NCBI GenBank assembly: GCA_900550415.1
Contig: URSO01000011.1
Coordinates: forward strand, 1 to 43,946
Reading direction: 5' to 3'
DNA: 43,946 bases
Source of the DNA: an uncultured Collinsella sp.
Lineage (GTDB): Bacteria > Actinomycetota > Coriobacteriia > Coriobacteriales > Coriobacteriaceae
A program made the translations under genes and the position numbers. Below, piece after piece: positions 38,703 through 43,946 of this stretch (positions within the stretch are counted from its first letter, which is position 1; every line of letters begins with the position of its first letter). Below the pieces are notes generated by a model. It was not told the origin of the DNA. It did no database searches and worked only from the letters and a program-made list of their open reading frames with translations.

Positions 38703-39686
38703 TTAGTAGGAAAGCTTCCACATGTAGCGACGCATGGTCAGCGGGTGCTGACGGGCCTCGGCGATCTGGTTGCCGTACTCGCGCATAACGGCGAGGTGCA
38801 GCAGCGGGTTGAAGTAGGTGACGACGCTTGCCGGCACGGCGTCGGCTAGACCGTAGTCCTTGGAGTCGATCAGAGCGACCTTGGCGCCCATGCGCTTAAG
38901 GAAGGTGAGGGCGCGGGCGTCCATCGGACGGGTGGCACCATCGGACATGAAGAAGACGTAGGGCTTACCCTCGGTGGAAACCTCGAACGGGCCGTGGAAG
39001 TACTCGCCGGTGTTGTAGGCGGCGGCGTCGATCCACTGCATCTCGGTGAACAGGAAGGCGGCGTGAGAATAAGCCATCTTCTCGGAGGCACCAGAGGCCA
39101 TGAAGTAGATCATCTTGTCGTCCTTGAAGTCCTGGGCGAACTGCTTGGCGAGGCCCTTGGCGGACTGAGCGGCGTTCTCGCAGAGCTCGAAGACGTTGGT
39201 GAGGCCGGTGATCATGTCCTCGTAGTGGTCATAGCCTTCGGTCTGCTGAAGGATCTCGAGAGCAAGAGCAATGGCGTAGCCGGGCTTCTCGCACTTGGCA
39301 GCGTAGTTGGCGTGGAAGCCGTGAACGATGACGTGGTCGGCGTCGACGGTCAGAGCGGAGCCAGCCTTGTTGGTGAGGGAGACGACCGGGCAGTTGTGCT
39401 TCTTGGCGGTCTTGTTGGCCTCGACGGTCTCGGGCGTGGAGCCACCGAGGGAGCAGGTGATCACGAAGGTGTGCTCGTTGACCCAGGAGGGCGTGTCGTA
39501 GTTGAACTCGTTAGCGGTGAAGATCTGAACGTTCAGCTTGTCCGTGTTGTTGGCCAGGAAGTACTTGGCGGGGTAAAGGTCGGACATGGAGGCACCGCAG
39601 CCGACGAAGGCGACGCTGTGGATCTCGTGGTTGGACAGGACGTCAGCGACGATCTGCTTAGGGAGGTTAAGGTCGATCTCGTACAT
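38703..39686 (-). CDS. SIS-domain phosphosugar deglycase-like protein of the second PTS operon
   Basis: 327 residues with two SIS domains. The first has VAFVGCGASMSDLYPAKYF and the phosphate site ITCSLGGSTPETV. The second has FMASGASEKMAYSHA and NTGEYFHGPFEVSTEGKP, retaining the GEYFHGP motif of FrlB-type enzymes, and ends with RRYMWKLSY. It resembles the protein at 31524-32492 over its full length. The start at 39686 leaves AAGGA 9 bases upstream; an ATG at 39695 directly abuts that site and is less likely. It follows EIID, so it probably acts on the phosphorylated product of this PTS; glucosamine-type isomerase chemistry is an alternative. Confidence 0.82.
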   Translation of the reverse strand: MYEIDLNLPKQIVADVLSNHEIHSVAFVGCGASMSDLYPAKYFLANNTDKLNVQIFTANEFNYDTPSWVNEHTFVITCSLGGSTPETVEANKTAKKHNCPVVSLTNKAGSALTVDADHVIVHGFHANYAAKCEKPGYAIALALEILQQTEGYDHYEDMITGLTNVFELCENAAQSAKGLAKQFAQDFKDDKMIYFMASGASEKMAYSHAAFLFTEMQWIDAAAYNTGEYFHGPFEVSTEGKPYVFFMSDGATRPMDARALTFLKRMGAKVALIDSKDYGLADAVPASVVTYFNPLLHLAVMREYGNQIAEARQHPLTMRRYMWKLSY

Positions 39687-39778
39687 CTGACACATTCCTT
39701 TCGATTATTGCGGCGCCACTTTGCCGGACGCACGCAGGGTTACCGTGATTTGGACCGAGTCGCCGGCCCGTTGAGGAT

Positions 39779-39850
39779 GTGACAAAGGAGCTGTCCCTTT
39801 GACACATTTAGGGATGGAAGCCTGCCTGGGGTATGGGATGCCAGGCAGGC
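39779..39850 (-). other. Two hairpins between EIID and the SIS gene
   Basis: GCCTGCCTGG (39820-39829) and CCAGGCAGGC (39841-39850) form a perfect 10-bp stem without a U-run. TGTGACAAAGG and CCCTTTGACACA (39779-39807) form a weaker stem with the recurring CTGTCCC core. They may process the mRNA or set the SIS gene's expression relative to the PTS. Confidence 0.55.
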
Positions 39851-39884
39851 CCCCGGGGGAAAGCGGTTAGACGCTTGGTCGCGA

Positions 39885-40718
39885 CTAGGCCAGGATGCCG
39901 GCCGCGGAGAGGGCGATGCCGCCCACGATGGCGATCACGAGAAGCCAACCGGTGTTGACGTTCTTCTTGATGAGCCAGTACATAAGGCCGGTGAGGCCAA
40001 GGGAGATCATCTGGGGCATCATGCCGTCCAGGATATCCTGGATCACGACGGTGCCGTCAGCGAACTGCAGCGGGGTGGTGGCGCCGATCAGCGTAGCGAT
40101 CATGCCGCCCACGGACATAAGACCCACGATGCCGCAGACATACATGAGCTTCTCCATGAGGTCGCCACCCTGGAGCTTGCTCAGGTACTCGTGGCCGCCC
40201 TGGTAGCCGATCTTGGCAGCGAACCACGTGATCAGCACGGAGGGCACGATGGAGATGAGCATGGCCAGGATCGGACCCATGATGGAGCCCTGCTGAGCCA
40301 GCTGAACGCCCAGGCCAAAGGCGATAACGCGGATGGTGCCCTGGAAGAAAGAGTCACCGATGCCGGAAAGCGGGCCCATGAGGGAGGTCTTGACCGCGTT
40401 AATCGAATCGGGATCGAAGTTCTCGGGATCCTTGGCGTACTCCTCCTCCATGGAGGCGGCGAGGCCTAGGACAAAAGCGCTCGTCTGCGGGGTGCAGTTG
40501 TAGAACGCCATGTGACGGTGGTAAGCCTCTTTCTTAGCAGCGAGCTGCTTGGGGTCGGACTCGTCCGGATAGAGGCGATCGAGCGTGGGGACCATGCCGT
40601 AGAGGAAGCCCATGTTCATCTGACGCTCGTAGTTCCAAGAGGCCTGGATGGCCCAGGAGCGCCAGAAGAACTGGCTGACCTTCTTGTTCAGGGACACGTC
40701 CTTGGTTGCAGTTGCCAT
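39885..40718 (-). CDS. PTS mannose-family EIID (second system)
   Basis: 277-residue membrane subunit. EIID marks are SWAIQASWNYERQMNMGFLY, AFYNCTPQTSAFVLGLAASMEEE and SLMGPLSGIGDSFFQGTIRV, with membrane helices at the C-terminus. GAGGAAC precedes the ATG at 40718; an upstream in-frame extension overlaps EIIC. It is 13 bases after EIIC, so the two are co-translated. It is diverged from the EIID at 2092, consistent with a different substrate. Confidence 0.93.
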   Translation of the reverse strand: MATATKDVSLNKKVSQFFWRSWAIQASWNYERQMNMGFLYGMVPTLDRLYPDESDPKQLAAKKEAYHRHMAFYNCTPQTSAFVLGLAASMEEEYAKDPENFDPDSINAVKTSLMGPLSGIGDSFFQGTIRVIAFGLGVQLAQQGSIMGPILAMLISIVPSVLITWFAAKIGYQGGHEYLSKLQGGDLMEKLMYVCGIVGLMSVGGMIATLIGATTPLQFADGTVVIQDILDGMMPQMISLGLTGLMYWLIKKNVNTGWLLVIAIVGGIALSAAGILA

Positions 40719-40731
40719 AGTGTGTTCCTCC

Positions 40732-41526
40732 TTAGTCTTCGTCGTCTTCGAGCGGATCGTAGTCGGAATCGACACCGGCGGCTGCATGGGAACCGTTGAA
40801 CTTGAAGCCCATGAAGACGATAGCCAGGCACACACCGATCAGAGCGACCGCGATGACGGACAGGTTGAGGTAGGCGGCGAGCAGGAAACCGATGAACAGG
40901 AACGGGGTCATACCCTTCTTGATCATCATGGTGAGCAGCAGGGCCAGACCGTAGGCGGTCATGATCTTGGTCGAGACGTTCAGACCAACGGACAGCCACT
41001 CGGGAACCATGTTGACGATGGCTTGGACCAGGTCGGTACCGACAAAGACGGCCAGGAAGATCGGCAGGAAGTACATGATGGCGTACAGACCGGAGCCGGC
41101 GCAGATGTGCATGCGGTAGGCGGTCTTGAACTTGCCGTTATCAATCGCGCTATCGGCCACATGGGTGAGGGCGGCGATGATGGAACGGAACACGATGCCG
41201 AGGAGCTGACCCAGGACGGCGACCGGGATGGCGATCGTCATGGCGGTCTCGGCGGAAGCATCGGTCAGGCACGCGAAGGCAGCGGCCACGATGCCGCCCA
41301 GGACCATATCGGGCGGAACGGCGGCGCCGACCTGCACCAGGCCCATGGACACGAGCTCGACGGCGGCACCGACGGCAAGGCCGGTGGGCACATCGCCCAG
41401 CAGCAGACCGACGAGCGTAGCGCCAACGAGGGGCTGCTCGAAGTTAAGACGACCGAGCAGGCGGGAGTCCCACATGCAGAACACGCCGACGAGGCCGACG
41501 AGCACCGCACTGATGAACGTATTCAT
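40732..41526 (-). CDS. PTS mannose-family EIIC (second system)
   Basis: 264-residue membrane permease. It has the family region LLLGDVPTGLAVGAAVELVSMG and VQVGAAVPPDMVLGGIVAAAFA, about six to seven membrane segments, and an acidic tail (DSDYDPLEDDED) like its counterpart at 1329. AAAGGAG lies 7 bases upstream of the ATG. It starts 36 bases after EIIAB. Confidence 0.93.
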   Translation of the reverse strand: MNTFISAVLVGLVGVFCMWDSRLLGRLNFEQPLVGATLVGLLLGDVPTGLAVGAAVELVSMGLVQVGAAVPPDMVLGGIVAAAFACLTDASAETAMTIAIPVAVLGQLLGIVFRSIIAALTHVADSAIDNGKFKTAYRMHICAGSGLYAIMYFLPIFLAVFVGTDLVQAIVNMVPEWLSVGLNVSTKIMTAYGLALLLTMMIKKGMTPFLFIGFLLAAYLNLSVIAVALIGVCLAIVFMGFKFNGSHAAAGVDSDYDPLEDDED

Positions 41527-41562
41527 ACCCTTCTCCTTTCAGTCAGGCAAAAGCCTGGTTGA

Positions 41563-42486
41563 TTACAGCTTGGCGTCGATGTCGACGCTCTGATACGTGG
41601 GGGTCTGCTGGACGTAGAGCTTGATGCCCATGTCGAGCAGCTGGTTGACGTCGGCCTTCTGGGTGGCGTCGAAGAAGACGGAGCTGTCCTTGCCGCCGAC
41701 CTGATCGGCACCGTCGTGGTTGGCGGTGGCGCCCAGGTTGATGGCGTCGAGCTTGTAGCCCTGGCAGAACTGCAGCATCTCGGCAGTGTTGCCAAAGACG
41801 AACATGACGCGCTCGCCGAGGGTGTTGAGCTTGTCCATCTTGGCGAGGGCACGCTCGACGGTGAAGACGTTCAGGCGCACGCCCTGGGGCTTGGCCAGCT
41901 TAAGAGCGCCCTTCTTGATGTCATCGTTGGCGGCAGCGTTGTCGACGACGATGATGCGCTCGGCCTGAACCTTGGTGGTCCAGGTAAAGACGACCTGACC
42001 GTGCAGCAGACGGTAGTCAAGACGTGCGAGGACGATCTTGGCGGGACCGGAGCTGTGACGGGGCGCCTTAGCCTTCTTGGCGGGAGCCGCGGCAGCCTCG
42101 ACCGGTGCGTTGGGATTGGTCAGACCGGTGCGGGCCTCGTTGATGAGGGCCGCGAGCTCGGCACCCTTGACGGGGGCGGGGCTCATAGCGAGCGTCAGTG
42201 CCAGCGGAATGTTGAAACCGCTGATCACCGTGAATGCCGCACCGTTGCGGGAAAGCTCGACCATGCTGTTGTTGACCGAGCTGCCGAGCATATCGGTCAG
42301 CACATAGACAGTGTCGTCCGCGTTGAACGTGGCGATCATGGCGTCCACCTTGTTGGTGATGGGCTCCTTGTCGTCACGAGCAAGCGACACGACGTGGACG
42401 TTCGACACGTCGCCGAGAACCATCTCGAGCGTGTCTTTGGCGCCTGCGGCCAGGCCGCCATGAGATGCGAGAATGATCTGATTCAT
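41563..42486 (-). CDS. PTS mannose-family EIIAB fusion (second system)
   Basis: 307 residues. The EIIA domain (1-125) has the phospho-histidine His9 in LASHGGLAAG and DMLGSSVNNS. An Ala/Pro/Lys linker (about 125-148) joins it to EIIB (149-307) with His162 in RLDYRLLHGQV. In the first system these are two separate proteins. AAAAGGAGGAGG precedes the ATG. It heads the EIIAB-EIIC-EIID-SIS order and has a putative GntR operator about 30 bases upstream. Confidence 0.94.
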   Translation of the reverse strand: MNQIILASHGGLAAGAKDTLEMVLGDVSNVHVVSLARDDKEPITNKVDAMIATFNADDTVYVLTDMLGSSVNNSMVELSRNGAAFTVISGFNIPLALTLAMSPAPVKGAELAALINEARTGLTNPNAPVEAAAAPAKKAKAPRHSSGPAKIVLARLDYRLLHGQVVFTWTTKVQAERIIVVDNAAANDDIKKGALKLAKPQGVRLNVFTVERALAKMDKLNTLGERVMFVFGNTAEMLQFCQGYKLDAINLGATANHDGADQVGGKDSSVFFDATQKADVNQLLDMGIKLYVQQTPTYQSVDIDAKL

Positions 42487-42506
42487 CTTGCCTCCTCCTT
42501 TTCGTT

Positions 42507-42533
42507 ATGGTCATTATAACGTCTTATACGTTG
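42507..42533 (-). promoter_or_regulatory. Putative operator and -10 upstream of EIIAB
   Basis: The plus-strand text ATTATAACGTCTTATACGTTG contains, on the minus strand, GACGTTATAATG with a perfect TATAAT -10. CGTTAT (42503-42508) and ATAACG (42516-42521) form an inverted pair around it. The motif is shared with sites at 36483 and 43792. Nothing else was recognised in 42534-42669. Confidence 0.6.
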
Positions 42534-42669
42534 CGGATATTGCCAATTAGTATAAAGACCGTTCGCGGGTGAAAATCGACCGTTGACGGGTTTAACGTAC
42601 TTGAAACGTTGGGGCTGGGCAGGCCGGCACTGGCGGGATAACCCCAAGTCGGACCCTGCGCGCAATCCC

Positions 42670-43752
42670 CTATCGCACGAAGTACCAGGGGCTTTCCTGC
42701 ACGGTGGGCTCCAGCGCGATGCCGGTACGTTCCTTAAACAGATCCATGTCCTGCGTTTTCTCCGTCCACCACGCGTTGGGCTTAAAGGTCATGCTCTCAG
42801 CGACATGACCGACAAATACACTGTTGCGCAGCTTGGAGAAGTCGGTGTTCATAATCAGGATGGACATGAGCACCAGCACAATACCCAGGACCTTGATCGC
42901 GCCGGCGGACTCGGCATAGACACCAATGCCCACCAGTACGGTGACGACCGTCTCAAAAGACATTACGACGGGAACTTTCGATGTCTCGAGCCCCATGGAC
43001 AGACCCTGCATATATAAGATGTAAGCCACGGCTGTGGGGATGAGTCCAAAGCCAAGGAACAGCAGCAGCAGCTGTGGCGACATTGCCGCGGCGACATCCG
43101 GCCACGGAGCCGCGATAGCCGCCATAACCCCACCGCCAAAAACAAGGCCCCAAAACGTGACAGCCAGCGGGTGGACCGTCTTGGTTGCTATCCGGCTAAA
43201 CACCGCGAGCGACGCCCCACAAAAGCCTGCAATCACGCCCGACGTGACGCCCCAAACCGAAAAATGGAAACCGGAAAGGTCGCCATTAGTTACTGCAAGT
43301 ACACAGCCCCCTATGTTAAAAGCGATGGCAACGAGCTTGTTGGGGGTCACGTCCTCGCGATAAAGCACGCGGCCGAGCACGACGCCAAACACCGGCGAGG
43401 TATAGAGCAGCACCGAGGCCGTGGACATGCCCACCTCGCCCATACACTCGTAATAGCAAGTGTTGGCGGCGGCCAAACCGACGATACCGACAAGCGCGCA
43501 GGAAACAAGCTCTTTAGGGCTTGCCTTGAACAGGGCCAGCGGACCCTGAGCCACGGTAGACCCCTCACCCGAATGGCAGCCCATAAACATCAGGACCGGC
43601 GCCAAGATAAGCGCTCCGACCAACAAGCGAAAGGCAGCCATACTCTGGGACGTAACGCCCATGGCCGAGATGCCGTTTACAAAGATTCCGATGCTGCCCC
43701 ACATAAGCGCGGCGATCAGCACCAGCACATAGCCCAGATTGCTTTTCTTCAA
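42670..43752 (-). CDS. EamA/DMT-family permease with C-terminal extension
   Basis: 360 residues, about ten membrane helices in two EamA repeats; repeat one starts YVLVLIAALMWGSIGIFVNG and repeat two lies after SGVIAGFCGASLAVFSRIATK. A hydrophilic tail of about 55 residues with several aromatics ends the protein. A TTG start at 43752 is chosen because GAGGAGG lies 5 bases upstream; a GTG at 43788 would place that site within the gene. It is transcribed toward the PTS genes and shares their operator motif, so it may export an amine or amino acid released from the sugar conjugate. That role is inferred. Confidence 0.87.
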   Translation of the reverse strand: MKKSNLGYVLVLIAALMWGSIGIFVNGISAMGVTSQSMAAFRLLVGALILAPVLMFMGCHSGEGSTVAQGPLALFKASPKELVSCALVGIVGLAAANTCYYECMGEVGMSTASVLLYTSPVFGVVLGRVLYREDVTPNKLVAIAFNIGGCVLAVTNGDLSGFHFSVWGVTSGVIAGFCGASLAVFSRIATKTVHPLAVTFWGLVFGGGVMAAIAAPWPDVAAAMSPQLLLLFLGFGLIPTAVAYILYMQGLSMGLETSKVPVVMSFETVVTVLVGIGVYAESAGAIKVLGIVLVLMSILIMNTDFSKLRNSVFVGHVAESMTFKPNAWWTEKTQDMDLFKERTGIALEPTVQESPWYFVR

Positions 43753-43791
43753 CGCAGCCTCCTCGGTATTGTTTCCAATATGTTTCACACT

Positions 43792-43811
43792 ACGTTATAG
43801 TCGTTATATAC
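43792..43811 (-). promoter_or_regulatory. Putative operator upstream of the EamA permease
   Basis: ACGTTATAGTCGTTATATAC contains two CGTTATA half-sites 9 bases apart. It matches the sites before GntR gene 2 and EIIAB. Confidence 0.6.
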
Positions 43812-43871
43812 ATTTTTCAAGGCACAAATCGGCAAACGGGAAATCTCTAGACAAAGGGAGTGTCCCGCCAG

Positions 43872-43946
43872 CCACGGTATCGTCGATGTTTTGGCAATGT
43901 CAGCGAAAACCCGCCAGAGCGAGCAAGGTGCCTTGAAACGAGGCGG
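43872..43946. repeat. Palindromic repeat, copy 2 (cut by the window end)
   Basis: About 85% identical to 35551-35625 (GATGTTTTGGC, GCCAGAGCGAGCAAGGTGCC). The inverse half would lie outside the window. Confidence 0.75.

Overview
The window looks like chromosomal DNA from a gut actinobacterium of the class Coriobacteriia, most likely Collinsella. The basis is roughly 60% GC with strong use of GC-ending codons, mannose-family PTS operons paired with SIS-domain deglycase genes, an eno-divIC-ppx cluster, a hisZ-hisG fusion, and many short palindromic intergenic repeats. The genus call is inference from gene content, not from a marker gene. No rRNA, phage, transposase or CRISPR array was seen.

Region 1 (1-5285) is a sugar-amine PTS locus. 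It holds the 3' end of one SIS-domain gene, EIIA, EIIB, then a separately promoted EIIC-EIID pair, a FrlC-like epimerase, and a second SIS-domain gene whose last 55 bases are identical to the gene end at position 1. Twin ATTGGTAT operator modules precede EIIC and the SIS gene. Region 2 (5466-14652) is a compact histidine operon (hisZG fusion, hisD, hisC, hisB, hisH, hisA, hisF, hisI, a 75-residue protein, hisE), with a convergent PHP histidinol-phosphatase. Region 3 (14772-24574) carries a YgbA-like Cys-rich protein coupled to a fused two-unit ABC exporter, a LarC2-only protein, a YfcE-like phosphoesterase, mazG, eno, a DivIC/FtsB protein and an exopolyphosphatase.

Region 4 (24587-31509) is a patchwork: a DUF4143 ATPase between two copies of a small palindrome and next to a 33-bp tandem repeat, tRNA-Leu(UAA), an orphan galactitol-type EIIB with a VOC protein, and a DUF4342-response regulator-histidine kinase operon bracketed by two copies of a palindromic element of about 175 bp. 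Region 5 (31524-43811, nearly all on the minus strand) has a second and third SIS deglycase-like gene, two GntR/UTRA regulators, recQ, a YitT-family membrane protein, a HAD phosphatase, and a second mannose-family PTS (EIIAB, EIIC, EIID) with an EamA permease upstream and an SIS gene downstream.

The most coherent theme is Amadori-product (fructosamine) uptake and breakdown. All SIS proteins resemble FrlB/GfrE/GfrF/FraB deglycases, they sit beside mannose-family PTS genes as in the Salmonella gfr system, and a FrlC-type epimerase is present. At least three distinct operator motifs can be read from the sequence, suggesting several separately regulated substrate systems. The substrates are inferred and not shown by the sequence. 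A second theme is a high density of perfect or near-perfect inverted-repeat elements of several families, some occurring in pairs that flank single genes or operons.
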